A stretch of 41,147 nt of DNA from Selenomonadales bacterium (GCA_003150515.1 QALW01000013.1:1-41147); one strand, 5' to 3'; positions 31,946 to 40,390 are shown, counted from the stretch's first letter. A program made the numbers and translations. Notes: a model not told the origin generated them from the letters alone.

Positions 31946-32314
31946 ATGATTAACAAGAAGGACAAGAATCTTGACCGCCTTGCGCGTCATGCGCGCGTGC
32001 GCAAAAAGATTTCGGGTACGGCCGACAGGCCCAGGCTGAATGTTTATCGCAGCCTCAATCATATTTATACTCAGGTAATAGACGACGCCGCCGGACATAC
32101 TCTTGCCGCCGCCTCCACCGTTGAGAAGGAAATCGCTTCTCAGGTACAGGATATGACCAAGACTCAGGCAGCGCAGCTTATAGGAAAGATCGTCGCCCAG
32201 CGCGCCCAGGAAAAGGGCATCAAGCAGGTTGTTTTTGACAGAGGGGGCTACCTCTATACCGGCCGTGTCGCGGCTCTGGCTGAGAGCGCGCGCGAAGCGG
32301 GCCTGGAGTTCTAA
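31946..32314 (+). CDS. rplR: Large subunit ribosomal protein L18 (uL18)
   Basis: The protein has 122 residues: RLARHARVRKKISGTADRPRLNVYRSLNHIYTQVIDD, then AQLIGKIVAQRAQEKGIKQVVFDRGGYLYTGRVAALAESAREAGLEF. It binds 5S rRNA. AAAGGAGAGG is the ribosome binding site. rpsE follows after 17 nt. Confidence 0.99.
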   Translation: MINKKDKNLDRLARHARVRKKISGTADRPRLNVYRSLNHIYTQVIDDAAGHTLAAASTVEKEIASQVQDMTKTQAAQLIGKIVAQRAQEKGIKQVVFDRGGYLYTGRVAALAESAREAGLEF

Positions 32315-32331
32315 AAGGAGGATTTTATAAA

Positions 32332-32835
32332 ATGCAGAATAAAATTGAGCCCAAGACGCTTGATTTAAAGGAAAAGCTGGTTTGCATTAACCGCGTCGCC
32401 AAGACTGTTAAGGGCGGCCGCAACATGCGCATGGCCGCGCTGGTTGTAGTCGGGGACGGCAACGGACATGTTGGCGTAGGCAGCGGCAAGGCGCTGGAAG
32501 TGCCCGAGGCCATTCGCAAGGCCACGGAGGACGCCAAGAAGAATTTGATTACCGTTCCGGTTGTGGGCACTACCATTCCTCATGAGACCATAGGCAAATT
32601 CGGACGGGGACAGGTGCTTCTCATGCCCGCGCCTGAAGGTACGGGCGTTATATCGGGCGGAAGCGTGCGCGCCGTGCTGGAGCTGGCCGGCGTAAAGGAT
32701 ATCCGCACCAAGAGCCTTGGCTCCAACAATCCGGCCAACTGCGTTAAGGCCACTTTGGCCGGCCTGGCTTCTCTTAAGACGGCCGAGGAATATGCGCGCC
32801 TGCGCGGCAAGGCCGTAGAAGAGATTTTGGGCTGA
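32332..32835 (+). CDS. rpsE: Small subunit ribosomal protein S5 (uS5)
   Basis: The protein has 167 residues: KLVCINRVAKTVKGGRNMRMAALVVVGDGNGHVGVG, TIPHETIGKFGRGQVLLMPAPEGTGVISGGSVRAVLELAG, and NPANCVKATLAGL. S5 works in decoding fidelity and the mRNA entry site. AAAGGAGG lies upstream. It is followed by an unusual 524-nt spacer before rpmD. Confidence 0.99.
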   Translation: MQNKIEPKTLDLKEKLVCINRVAKTVKGGRNMRMAALVVVGDGNGHVGVGSGKALEVPEAIRKATEDAKKNLITVPVVGTTIPHETIGKFGRGQVLLMPAPEGTGVISGGSVRAVLELAGVKDIRTKSLGSNNPANCVKATLAGLASLKTAEEYARLRGKAVEEILG

Positions 32836-33359
32836 GCGGGCGGTTTGATTTATAAAGCAAAGCCCGGTTATCAGCGTGAGTTTGGGTTTTGGGCGCCAAT
32901 TGCGCTTCCCGGCGCCGGCTGGTTTTCAGTTCTGAATGCGTTTTCAGCGCAAAGCCGGCTTCAGGCGCGGAGCTGATTTTCCCAGCGCGGGATATGTTTT
33001 TGGGCGCGCGGCTGTCTTTAGGAGTCAGCAGATTCTTTGGGCCCGGGGCCGGCTTTAGAAGTCCGCAGATTTTCTCAGCGCGGGGCCGGTTTTAGGTGCC
33101 GGCTGATTTTTCAGCGGGAGATATGTTTTTCAGCGCAAGATAATTTTTCAGCGCAAGATATTTTTTGAGTGCGAAGCTGAATTCAGGCGCGGGCTTCGGT
33201 TTTTAAGGCAAACGCATTTTGGGCGCAGGGCCCGTTTCCCGGTTATGGGCCGCGGGTATGCCCCCGAAGGCGTCTGAGCCTGAATTGATTAGGGCCGCAG
33301 GCGGCGCGCTGAGCGCGCAGGAATTTAAACCCTATTTCCATAAGGAAAGGTATGATTTT
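32836..33359 (+). repeat. Repeat-filled spacer inside the spc operon (rpsE-rpmD)
   Basis: From 32923 to about 33236 the spacer consists of some 16 degenerate head-to-tail units of 17-20 nt, each a T-run followed by a GC-rich part, consensus near TTTTCAGCGCGRRGMYGRT. Two adjacent units near 33126-33160 are almost the same (TTTTTCAGCGCAAGATAAT and TTTTCAGCGCAAGATAT). Unit lengths vary and do not keep a reading frame, so it is not a coding repeat. The remaining 120 nt before rpmD are unremarkable except for GGCGCGCTGAGCGCGC. No gene is seen. Confidence 0.8.
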
Positions 33360-33542
33360 ATGAAACTGAAAGTAACCCTTTTAAAGAGTACTATTGGATG
33401 CAAGCCCGACCAAGTAGCGACCGTTAAGGCGCTTGGGCTCAGAAAAATCCGCTCCACAGTCGTTAAGCAGGATAATCCCGCCATGCGCGGCATGATTTTC
33501 AAGGTTAAGCATCTTGTGGGCGTGGAGGAAGTAGAGGATTGA
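33360..33542 (+). CDS. rpmD: Large subunit ribosomal protein L30 (uL30)
   Basis: The protein has 60 residues: MKLKVTLLKSTIGCKPDQVATVKALGLRKIRSTVVKQDNPAMRGMIFKVKHLVGVEEVE, a full-length L30. The start at 33360 is set by AAGGAAAGG about 9 nt upstream; the frame is open further upstream but that part is unrelated to L30. rplO follows after 56 nt. Confidence 0.97.
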   Translation: MKLKVTLLKSTIGCKPDQVATVKALGLRKIRSTVVKQDNPAMRGMIFKVKHLVGVEEVED

Positions 33543-33598
33543 TTTAATCCTCCTAAAAATCTAGGCCCGTAAGGGCGGACAGAAAGGTATGAGATGAA

Positions 33599-34045
33599 AT
33601 GAAGCTTCATGAGTTGCAGCCACAGCCCGGTTCGGTAAAGGCTCCCAAGCGTTTGGGCCGCGGTGTTGGTTCAGGCCTGGGCAAGACCTCGGGCAAAGGC
33701 CATAAAGGGCAGAATGCCCGCAGCGGCGGCGGAGTACGCCCCGGCTTTGAGGGCGGTCAGCATCCGCTGATTCGCCGCATTCCCAAGCGCGGCTTTAACA
33801 ACCGCTTCAAGAAGGTATACACTCAAATCAACGTAAGCGCCCTGGATGGGTTTGACAACGGCACGACTGTCACTCCCGAATTATTGGTGGCGGCAGGTAT
33901 TGTGCGTAAAGTAGAAAAAGATGGCATTAAAATCCTTGGCAACGGCGAGCTTACTAAGAGCCTCACGGTCAAGGCTGCTGGCTTTACCTCCACAGCCCAA
34001 GCAAAAATAGAGGCTAACGGAGGAAAGGCAGAGGTGATTGAATAA
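33599..34045 (+). CDS. rplO: Large subunit ribosomal protein L15 (uL15)
   Basis: The protein has 148 residues: MKLHELQPQPGSVKAPKRLGRGVGSGLGKTSGKGHKGQNARSGGGVRPGFEGGQ, the Gly/Arg-rich N-terminal arm, then PLIRRIPKRGFNNRFK. GAAAGG is about 12 nt upstream, a slightly long spacing. The stop overlaps the secY ATG by one base (TAATG). Confidence 0.98.
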   Translation: MKLHELQPQPGSVKAPKRLGRGVGSGLGKTSGKGHKGQNARSGGGVRPGFEGGQHPLIRRIPKRGFNNRFKKVYTQINVSALDGFDNGTTVTPELLVAAGIVRKVEKDGIKILGNGELTKSLTVKAAGFTSTAQAKIEANGGKAEVIE

Positions 34046-35358
34046 TGTTTGAGGTACTCAGGAACGCATGGCGGGTTAAGGATTTGCGCAGGAAGCTGCT
34101 TTATACCATAATGATGCTCCTGCTCTTCAGACTATGCACCTACATCCCCACTCCCTTTATTGACCAGTCGGCCATAAAGCAAGCGGTGGGAGCCAATTCT
34201 GGCTGGGGCGTTATAGATATAATTACGGGCGGTTCCCTTTCGGGCTATACCTTTATGGCCATGGGCATCACTCCTTATATTAACGCTTCCATTATCCTTC
34301 AGCTTCTGACGGTGGTTATTCCCCGTTTGGAGCAGCTTTCCAAGGAAGGCCCTGAGGGACGCAAGAAGATAACTCAGTACACCCGTTATTTGGGCATAAT
34401 TCTGGCCTTCGTGCAGGCCGTGGGCATATGCATGTCCTTTGGCTCGAGCGCGATTGTTTCCACTTTCAGAGATAATCTGTTCCTGGTTTATGTAATCATA
34501 GGCCTGACTCTTACGGCGGGCTCGGCTCTTGCCATTTGGATGGGCGAGCGCATAACGGAAAACGGCATAGGCAACGGTATATCCATGTTGATTTTCATAG
34601 GCATTATCGCGCGCCTGCCCTCTACTGTTATTGCTTACGTTCAGCAGGCGGCCGCGCAGGCCAGGGAAGGAAACGCCGCTCTTTGGTGGATTCTGCCCGT
34701 TATAATTCTGGCCGTGGCGGCGCTGGTGGTAATCATAGTGCGCGTGGACCTGGGCGAGAGAAGGATACCCGTTCAATATGCCAAGCGCATTTCAGGCCGC
34801 AAGGTATACGGCGGACAGAGCACATACATTCCCATGAAGCCCAATGGCGCGGGCGTGCTTCCCTTGATTTTCGCCATGAGCTTCCTGGCTTTCCCCAACA
34901 TAATCATTAAGATGTTCTGGCCCCATGTCGTATGGTATGATAACTGGCTGGGCGCGGGCACGCCTCTTTACGCCGTGCTGAGCGTAGTGCTGGTATTATT
35001 CTTCGCCTATTTCTACGCCTCCATTTCCTTTAATCCGGAGGAGACGGCCAACGACATCCAGAAATACGGCGGATTTATCCAGGGCATACGTCCGGGCAAG
35101 CCGACCAGCGATTACTTAAAGAAAATTAACCGCCGGCTTACTCTCTTTGCGGGCTTGTTCCTGGCCGGAATAGCCGTGCTGCCCATGATTATAAGCGCTA
35201 TTCTGGGAAATATGGAGAACAGCGCGCCCATACTTAATCTGGCGCTGACTTTCTCTTCCACCGGATTATTAATACTTACCAGCGTTTCCATAGAAGTGAC
35301 CAAGCAGCTTGAGGCGCAGCTGGTAATGAATCATTATAAGGGTTTTTTGGATAAATAA
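34045..35358 (+). CDS. secY: Protein translocase subunit SecY
   Basis: The protein has 437 residues and about ten membrane helices, starting KLLYTIMMLLLFRLCTYIPTPFID. The plug region GSLSGYTFMAMGITPYINASIILQLL, EQLSKEGPEGRKKITQYTRYL, and the cytosolic loop FNPEETANDIQKYGGFIQGIRPGKPT are conserved. It forms the SecYEG pore that would export the secreted proteins of this window. It is coupled to rplO by TAATG; a repeat-filled 297-nt spacer separates it from adk. Confidence 0.98.
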   Translation: MFEVLRNAWRVKDLRRKLLYTIMMLLLFRLCTYIPTPFIDQSAIKQAVGANSGWGVIDIITGGSLSGYTFMAMGITPYINASIILQLLTVVIPRLEQLSKEGPEGRKKITQYTRYLGIILAFVQAVGICMSFGSSAIVSTFRDNLFLVYVIIGLTLTAGSALAIWMGERITENGIGNGISMLIFIGIIARLPSTVIAYVQQAAAQAREGNAALWWILPVIILAVAALVVIIVRVDLGERRIPVQYAKRISGRKVYGGQSTYIPMKPNGAGVLPLIFAMSFLAFPNIIIKMFWPHVVWYDNWLGAGTPLYAVLSVVLVLFFAYFYASISFNPEETANDIQKYGGFIQGIRPGKPTSDYLKKINRRLTLFAGLFLAGIAVLPMIISAILGNMENSAPILNLALTFSSTGLLILTSVSIEVTKQLEAQLVMNHYKGFLDK

Positions 35359-35655
35359 TCGCTTGCGGGCCCGAAAGGCGTGCGCGCGCATGCGCGCGCG
35401 GGGCGCTTTTTGAGTCCGCGGGCTTTATGCGGTTTTCGCCTGGAATTCCCCGCGGCGCTTTGCTGAGCGGCTGGGCGTTTTGCTCGAAGGCTTGGGCGCT
35501 TTGCCGGGCGGCTTGGAACGTTTTGCCTTGTTGAGTGGCTGGGCGCTTTGCCGGGAGGCTTGAACGCTTTGCTGAGCGGCCTGGAACGTTTTGCCGGGAG
35601 GCTGGGCGCGCGCGTGAAAGCGGGCGGAATTATAATCTGACTGAAAGGATAGTTT
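35359..35655 (+). repeat. Repeat-filled spacer secY-adk
   Basis: A 16-nt alternating palindrome (CGCGCGCATGCGCGCG, 35383-35398), followed a few bases later by five T, could act as an attenuator after secY. From 35455 to about 35610 there are seven degenerate tandem units of 20-25 nt with consensus near RCGYTTTGCYGRGNGGCTKGR. Lengths are not multiples of three throughout, and no start signal matches. GAAAGGATAG before adk is its ribosome binding site. Confidence 0.8.
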
Positions 35656-36279
35656 ATGAAGCTTATTATGCTGGGAGCTCCCGGCGCGGGCAAGGGCACT
35701 CAAGCCTCGCTGCTGGCCGGGCTCTACGATATACCCCACATATCCACGGGAGACATTTTCCGGGACAACATAAAAAGAGGCACGCCCATAGGCAAGGAAG
35801 TTAAATTGATTATAGACGCGGGCGCGCTTGTGCCCGACGATTTGACCATTTCTCTTGTTAAGGAGCGCCTTAAGCGGGAAGATTGCCTTAAAGGCTATCT
35901 TTTGGACGGCTTTCCGCGCAATCTTTATCAGGCTGAATCCTTAGAGAGCGTTGCTCCGCCTGATATGGCTGTAAACGTGGATATAGACCAGGATATATTA
36001 GTCAGCAGGCTGGCGGGGCGCAGGGCCTGCCCCAATTGCGCGGGCACCTATCATGTTTCCGCCGTTCCTTCAGAATTATGCCCGGTCTGCGGAGTAAAGC
36101 TGACCGTCCGTCCGGACGACGTGCCCGAGACCATACGCAAGCGCCTGGAGGTATATAACAGCCAGACAGCTCCTTTAATAGCCTTTTACGGGCAGTTGGG
36201 CAAGCTGCTCACCATTGACGGCAATCAATCCATAGAAAAGGTTTGCGGAGATATAGTGGAGGGTTTGAGAAAGGAATAA
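35656..36279 (+). CDS. adk: Adenylate kinase, zinc-lid type
   Basis: The protein has 207 residues. It interconverts ATP plus AMP and two ADP. P-loop GAPGAGKGTQ (7-16), AMP site STGDIFRDNI, lid start LLDGFPRNLYQAE. The lid has four cysteines CPNC and CPVC, the zinc form common in Gram-positives, followed by RPDDVPETIRKRLEVYNSQTAPLIAFY. Its stop overlaps the map ATG (TAATG). Confidence 0.98.
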   Translation: MKLIMLGAPGAGKGTQASLLAGLYDIPHISTGDIFRDNIKRGTPIGKEVKLIIDAGALVPDDLTISLVKERLKREDCLKGYLLDGFPRNLYQAESLESVAPPDMAVNVDIDQDILVSRLAGRRACPNCAGTYHVSAVPSELCPVCGVKLTVRPDDVPETIRKRLEVYNSQTAPLIAFYGQLGKLLTIDGNQSIEKVCGDIVEGLRKE

Positions 36280-37037
36280 TGCTTTATATCAAGAGCCTGA
36301 GCAATATTCGCGCTATGGCTGAGGGGGGCAGGTTGCTTTTTGAGACTTTAGAGCTTTTAAAGAGCGAAATCCGCCCCGGAATCAGCACAAAAGACTTGAA
36401 CAAATCGGCCGAATGCTTTATAATAAAAAACGGCGCCGTTCCCGGCTTTAAGGGTTACGGCGGCTTTCCGGCGGGAGTATGCATATCCATTAACCAAGAG
36501 GTAATTCACGGCATTCCCTCCGACCGCGTGCTTAAAAGGGGAGATATAGTTTCCCTGGACGCAGGCGTATATTATAAAGGCTTTCATACGGACGCAGCCC
36601 GCACTTACGCTGTGGGCGAGACCTCCTCGCAGGCGCGGGCGCTTATTGAGGCGACTGAACGTTCCTTTTTTGAGGGCATGCTTCAGGCGCGCGCGGGCAG
36701 GCGCATATCAGATATATCCCATGCTGTGGAAGAATATATAAAGCCTTTTGGTTACGGTATAGTCCGGGATTTCACCGGGCACGGCGTGGGGTTTGAGCTG
36801 CATGAGGATCCGGCCATTCCCAATTACGGCAGGCCGGGAAGAGGGCTGCGCATTCAGGAGGGCATGACTCTGGCCATTGAGCCCATGATTACTTTGGGCA
36901 GCGGAGACGTTAAAATTCTGGAGGACGGATGGACTACTGTGACCTCGGACGGCTCCTATGCCGCTCACTATGAGAATACCGTAGCCATAATAGACGGCGC
37001 TCCGGTAATTCTGACTGCTCCCGACGTTTCAATCTAA
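36279..37037 (+). CDS. map: Methionine aminopeptidase type I
   Basis: The start at 36279 shares a base with the adk stop and has AAAGGA just upstream, giving 252 residues. It removes the initiator methionine from nascent proteins. Metal ligands are visible: Asp in SLDAGVYYKGFHTDAARTYAVG (two), His in GHGVGFELHEDPAIPN, Glu in LAIEPMITLGSG and Glu in YAAHYENTVAI. The missing N-terminal SH3-binding extension makes it type Ia. The KOW gene follows after 17 nt. Confidence 0.98.
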   Translation: MLYIKSLSNIRAMAEGGRLLFETLELLKSEIRPGISTKDLNKSAECFIIKNGAVPGFKGYGGFPAGVCISINQEVIHGIPSDRVLKRGDIVSLDAGVYYKGFHTDAARTYAVGETSSQARALIEATERSFFEGMLQARAGRRISDISHAVEEYIKPFGYGIVRDFTGHGVGFELHEDPAIPNYGRPGRGLRIQEGMTLAIEPMITLGSGDVKILEDGWTTVTSDGSYAAHYENTVAIIDGAPVILTAPDVSI

Positions 37038-37054
37038 GGCTTGCGGAGGTTGCT

Positions 37055-37348
37055 TTGAAGGAAGAGAATTTTCAGATTGGCCGGCTGGTGCGTTCCCGCC
37101 AGGGCCGCGACGCGGGCCGGTATTTTATAATAACAGGCTTTCCTGAAGAGAATTACGTTTATATCTCGGACGGAGCCGTGCGCAAATTAAACGCGCCCAA
37201 GAAGAAGAAGTTAAAGCATTTAGAGCTGTGTCCGCAGGAACTGCCGGCTGTAAAGGCCAAGCTTCAGGCGGGCAGCAAGGTCTTTGACAGCGAGCTGAAG
37301 AGCGCTATTGAGGCCTTGGGCTTTAATATCAAACAAAAACAGGAGTGA
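37055..37348 (+). CDS. KOW-domain RNA-binding protein (L14e-like) between map and infA
   Basis: TTG at 37055 is the start (GCGGAGGT 4-5 nt upstream), giving 97 residues: M-KEENFQIGRLVRSRQGRDAGRYFIITGF. The GRLVRS(x)QGRDAGR pattern is a KOW motif, followed by a basic stretch NAPKKKKLKHLEL. Similar small proteins occur at this same place in many Clostridia and are annotated as KOW-domain or L14e-like RNA-binding proteins. The role is not established; the position between map and infA suggests ribosome-related work. infA starts 4 nt later. Confidence 0.88.
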   Translation: MKEENFQIGRLVRSRQGRDAGRYFIITGFPEENYVYISDGAVRKLNAPKKKKLKHLELCPQELPAVKAKLQAGSKVFDSELKSAIEALGFNIKQKQE

Positions 37349-37352
37349 GCCG

Positions 37353-37574
37353 ATGGCAAAGGAAGATGTAATGGAGCTGGAGGGCGTAGTGGAGGAAAGC
37401 ATGCGCAACGCGGTGTTCCAGGTTAAGCTGGAGAACGGGCATTGCATACAGGCCCATCTGGCCGGGAAATTGCGTATGCATAACATACAGGTGCTGCCCG
37501 GAGACCATGTTACGGTGGAAATCTCCCCCTATGACCTGACTAAAGGGCGCATAATTTGGAGAAGCAAAGGCTGA
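37353..37574 (+). CDS. infA: Translation initiation factor IF-1
   Basis: Start MAKEDVMELEG at 37353 with AGGAGTGAG upstream; 73 residues, OB fold. Conserved: MELEGVVEESMRNAVFQVKLENGH, HLAGKLRMHNIQVLPGDHVTVEISPYDLTKGRI. IF-1 binds the 30S A site during initiation. A 69-nt spacer precedes rpmJ. Confidence 0.98.
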   Translation: MAKEDVMELEGVVEESMRNAVFQVKLENGHCIQAHLAGKLRMHNIQVLPGDHVTVEISPYDLTKGRIIWRSKG

Positions 37575-37643
37575 GCGGGTTTCCGCTTTTATTCAGAATG
37601 CTGCCGGCGGCTTTTCGGCAGGAATTTTAAGGAGGAATTAAAG

Positions 37644-37760
37644 ATGAAGGTAAGGCCAAGCGTTAAGCCCATGTGTGACAAATGCAAGGTTATAAAGAGA
37701 AAAGGCAAGGTTATGGTTATATGCCCTGCCGATAAGAGCCATAAGCAGAGACAGGGCTGA
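37644..37760 (+). CDS. rpmJ: Large subunit ribosomal protein L36 (bL36), zinc type
   Basis: A 38-residue product: MKVRPSVKPMCDKCKVIKRKG, then KVMVICPADKSHKQRQG. The zinc ligands CxxC (Cys11, Cys14), Cys27 and His33 are all present. AAGGAGGAAT lies 9 nt before the ATG. Position between infA and rpsM is canonical. Confidence 0.98.
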   Translation: MKVRPSVKPMCDKCKVIKRKGKVMVICPADKSHKQRQG

Positions 37761-37962
37761 ATAAAATTCCCCGTTTCAGGGGCGGGGCGCTGCGGGAATA
37801 TCCCGGAAAGGGCGCGCCTTTTTCAGCGCGCGCGTTATATATTCCGGAATTCCCCCCAGCTTAGAAAATCAGGTCCCCCGCGGGCGCGGCTGAGCGGTTT
37901 ATTTCGCTTGCCCGCATAGGGATTTTATATATTTTTAAAAATTTTACGGAGGTGGAACCTAA
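37761..37962 (+). other. Long rpmJ-rpsM spacer with GC hairpins
   Basis: This 202-nt spacer inside the operon holds a GCGCGC/GCGCGC hairpin (37812-37817 with 37826-37831) whose loop is CTTTTTCA; TTTTTCAGCGC here resembles the unit repeated between rpsE and rpmD. An AT-rich stretch (37920-37945) precedes ACGGAGGTGG, the rpsM ribosome binding site. No gene is seen. Confidence 0.5.
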
Positions 37963-38334
37963 ATGGCACGTATTGCCGGAATAGACCTTCCCAGAGAGAA
38001 ACGCATAGAAGTGGGAATCAGAAGCATTTATGGCATAGGGCCTGCCCGTTCTAAGGAAATCCTCGCCGCTACAGGAGTGAATCCTGATACAAGAGTGCGC
38101 GATCTTACCGACGACGAGGTAAACAGGCTCAGGGATTATATAGATAAGAACCTCAAGGTGGAAGGCGATTTGCGCCGCGAGGTATCTCTTAATATTAAGC
38201 GGCTTATAGAAATAGGCTGTTACAGAGGTATACGTCACCGCAAGGGCTTGCCTGTGCGCGGGCAGAGCACAAAGCAGAACGCGCGTACCCGCAAGGGCCC
38301 CAAGAAGATTGTTGCGGGCAAGAAGAAAAAGTAA
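37963..38334 (+). CDS. rpsM: Small subunit ribosomal protein S13 (uS13)
   Basis: The protein has 123 residues: MARIAGIDLPREKRIEVGIRSIYGIG, then EIGCYRGIRHRKGLPVRGQSTKQNARTRKGPKK with a lysine-rich tail. S13 contacts P-site tRNA and L5. GGAGGTGG lies upstream. The 202-nt spacer before it separates it from rpmJ; rpsK follows after 16 nt. Confidence 0.99.
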   Translation: MARIAGIDLPREKRIEVGIRSIYGIGPARSKEILAATGVNPDTRVRDLTDDEVNRLRDYIDKNLKVEGDLRREVSLNIKRLIEIGCYRGIRHRKGLPVRGQSTKQNARTRKGPKKIVAGKKKK

Positions 38335-38350
38335 GGGGAGGTTTGAATAA

Positions 38351-38749
38351 ATGGCAAAGCCTAATGTTAAGAGAGGCGTGCGCCGCCGCGTTGAAAAGAA
38401 GAATATCGAGAGGGGCGCGGCCCATATCTGCTCGTCCTTTAATAATACTATAGTCACCATAACCGATACCGCCGGAAACGCCATAAGCTGGGCGAGCGCC
38501 GGAGGCCTGGGATTCCGCGGCTCCAAGAAGAGCACGCCCTTCGCGGCGCAGATGGCGTCCGAGACGGCGGCCAAGGCCGCTATGGAGCACGGGCTCAGAA
38601 CGGTAGAGGTGTATGTTAAGGGCCCCGGTTCGGGGCGCGAGGCTGCAATCAGAGCGCTGCAGGCCGCAGGACTGGAAATCAGCATGATTAAGGATGTTAC
38701 ACCCATCCCTCATAACGGCTGCCGTCCTCCCAAGCGCAGAAGAGTATAA
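38351..38749 (+). CDS. rpsK: Small subunit ribosomal protein S11 (uS11)
   Basis: The protein has 132 residues: GAAHICSSFNNTIVTITDTAGNAISWASAGGLGFRGSKKSTPFAAQMASE, ending DVTPIPHNGCRPPKRRRV as in the family. S11 lines the mRNA exit on the platform. GGGGAGG precedes it. rpsD follows after 22 nt. Confidence 0.99.
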   Translation: MAKPNVKRGVRRRVEKKNIERGAAHICSSFNNTIVTITDTAGNAISWASAGGLGFRGSKKSTPFAAQMASETAAKAAMEHGLRTVEVYVKGPGSGREAAIRALQAAGLEISMIKDVTPIPHNGCRPPKRRRV

Positions 38750-38771
38750 AGGATAGGAGGATATATAAATT

Positions 38772-39398
38772 ATGGCTAGATATACAGACGCCGTCTGCCG
38801 TCAGTGCCGCAGAGAGAATCAGAAGCTGTTTCTGAAGGGCAGCCGCTGTTATAGTGAAAAATGCCCCGTTACCAAGCGCGGAACCATACCCGGCCAGCAT
38901 GGCGCGGGCCGCCGCGGCAAGGTAGGGGAATATGGCCTCCAGCTCCGCGAGAAGCAGAAGGCTAAGAGGACTTACGGGGTGCTGGAGAGGCAGTTCCGCA
39001 AATATTTTGAGGCGGCCGAGCATTCCAAGGGCGTTACGGGCGAAAATATGCTGGCTCTGCTTGAATGCAGGCTGGATAACGTCGTATACCGTCTGGGATT
39101 CGGCGCAAGCCGTCCTCAGGCCCGTCAGGTTGTTAATCACGGGCACATTCAGGTAAACGGCAAGCGGGTGGACATTCCCTCCTATATAGTTAAGGCGGGG
39201 GACGTTATAAGCATATGTCCTAAGAGCGCGGAAAAAGAGCAGTTCAAGGTGCTCCGCGAGGGCACGGGCAGGCTCATTCCCCAATGGCTGAGCCTGGACA
39301 GCGCCAATCTTACCGGTACGGTGGTCAGCATACCCAAGCGCGAGGAAATCGACCTGCAGATTGCCGAACACCTTATTGTCGAGCTGTACTCTAAATAA
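38772..39398 (+). CDS. rpsD: Small subunit ribosomal protein S4, zinc type (uS4)
   Basis: The protein has 208 residues. The N terminus has CRQC and later C and C in SRCYSEKCPVTKRG, the Cys4 zinc form. The S4 RNA-binding domain is RLDNVVYRLGFGASRPQARQVVNHGHIQVNGKRVDIPSY. S4 is a 16S assembly initiator and, in E. coli, the repressor of the alpha operon. It lies between rpsK and rpoA, the order in Clostridia, while Bacillus has moved rpsD away. Confidence 0.99.
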   Translation: MARYTDAVCRQCRRENQKLFLKGSRCYSEKCPVTKRGTIPGQHGAGRRGKVGEYGLQLREKQKAKRTYGVLERQFRKYFEAAEHSKGVTGENMLALLECRLDNVVYRLGFGASRPQARQVVNHGHIQVNGKRVDIPSYIVKAGDVISICPKSAEKEQFKVLREGTGRLIPQWLSLDSANLTGTVVSIPKREEIDLQIAEHLIVELYSK

Positions 39399-39442
39399 TG
39401 AGGCATCGCCCTCATTGAACATAAAGGAGGGTTCCGTAAAAA

Positions 39443-40390
39443 ATGATAGAAATAGAAAAGCCCATGATAGAATGCAGACAGCTCAGCCCGGACAACCGCT
39501 ATGCGCAGATTGTAGTGGAGCCCCTGCAGAGAGGCTTTGGCAATACCATAGGCAACTCTCTTCGCCGTATCCTGCTTTCTTCTCTGCCCGGCGTGGCCGT
39601 TACCAGCGTGCGGATAGACGGAGTGTTGCATGAATTCTCCACAATAGAGGGAGTCTCGGAGGACGTTACCGAGATAGTTCTCAATATCAAGGGTATTTCG
39701 GCAAAGCTGCATTCGGATACTCCCGTTACGGCCAGCATACGCGCTAAAGGCCCCTGCGAGATTACGGCGGGAAGCATAACGGGAGATTCCAGCCTGGAGA
39801 TTATAAATACCGAGCATCATATCGCCACTTTGAGCGAGGGCGCTTCCCTTAATATGGATTTGGTGTTTGCCAAAGGCATAGGCTATGTGGGAGCGGATAA
39901 GAACAAGACGGAGGATATGACCATAGACACAATTGCGGTGGACTCCATTTATACGCCTATCACAAAGGTGAATTACGCTGTGGAGACTGCGCGCGTGGGC
40001 CGCAGCTCGGATTATGACAGGCTTGTATTGGACGTATGGACTAACGGCTCCATTAATCCCAAGGAAGCGGTCAGCCTGGCTGCCAAAATCATGAACGACT
40101 ACCTGGCGCTGTTCATTAATCTGGTGGACAACGTAGGCGGCCTGGAAATGATGGTGGAAAAGGAAGAGGAGAAGAAAACCAAAGTCCTGGAGATGACTAT
40201 AGACGAGCTGGATTTATCCGTGAGGTCATATAACTGTCTTAAGCGCGCCGGTATCAATACCGTAGACGAGCTTATACAGCGGGACGAGGTGGACATGATG
40301 AAGGTGCGCAATCTGGGCAGAAAATCCCTTGAAGAAGTGCGCCAGAGGCTTGCCTCCCTTGGCCTGTCCCTGAAAAAGGGCGACGAATAA
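39443..40390 (+). CDS. rpoA: RNA polymerase alpha subunit
   Basis: The protein has 315 residues. The N-terminal dimerisation domain has VEPLQRGFGNTIGNSLRRILLSSLPG. The C-terminal domain, after a Glu/Lys-rich linker (~225-240), has DLSVRSYNCLKRAGINTVDELI and VRNLGRKSLEEVRQRLASLGL, which contacts UP elements and activators. AAAGGAGGG precedes it, 44 nt after rpsD. rplQ follows after 84 nt. Confidence 0.99.
   Translation: MIEIEKPMIECRQLSPDNRYAQIVVEPLQRGFGNTIGNSLRRILLSSLPGVAVTSVRIDGVLHEFSTIEGVSEDVTEIVLNIKGISAKLHSDTPVTASIRAKGPCEITAGSITGDSSLEIINTEHHIATLSEGASLNMDLVFAKGIGYVGADKNKTEDMTIDTIAVDSIYTPITKVNYAVETARVGRSSDYDRLVLDVWTNGSINPKEAVSLAAKIMNDYLALFINLVDNVGGLEMMVEKEEEKKTKVLEMTIDELDLSVRSYNCLKRAGINTVDELIQRDEVDMMKVRNLGRKSLEEVRQRLASLGLSLKKGDE

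Noticed and set aside
32923..33236. CRISPR array
   Set aside because: Repeats are degenerate and contiguous with no unique spacers of constant length, and no cas genes are present.
33219..33359. N-terminal extension of L30
   Set aside because: The upstream in-frame residues do not resemble L30, and AAGGAAAGG is positioned for the ATG at 33360.
35334..35739. Lys/Pro/Ser-rich frames on the minus strand of the secY-adk spacer
   Set aside because: They translate the short tandem repeat and overlap secY and adk; repeat unit lengths are not consistently multiples of three.
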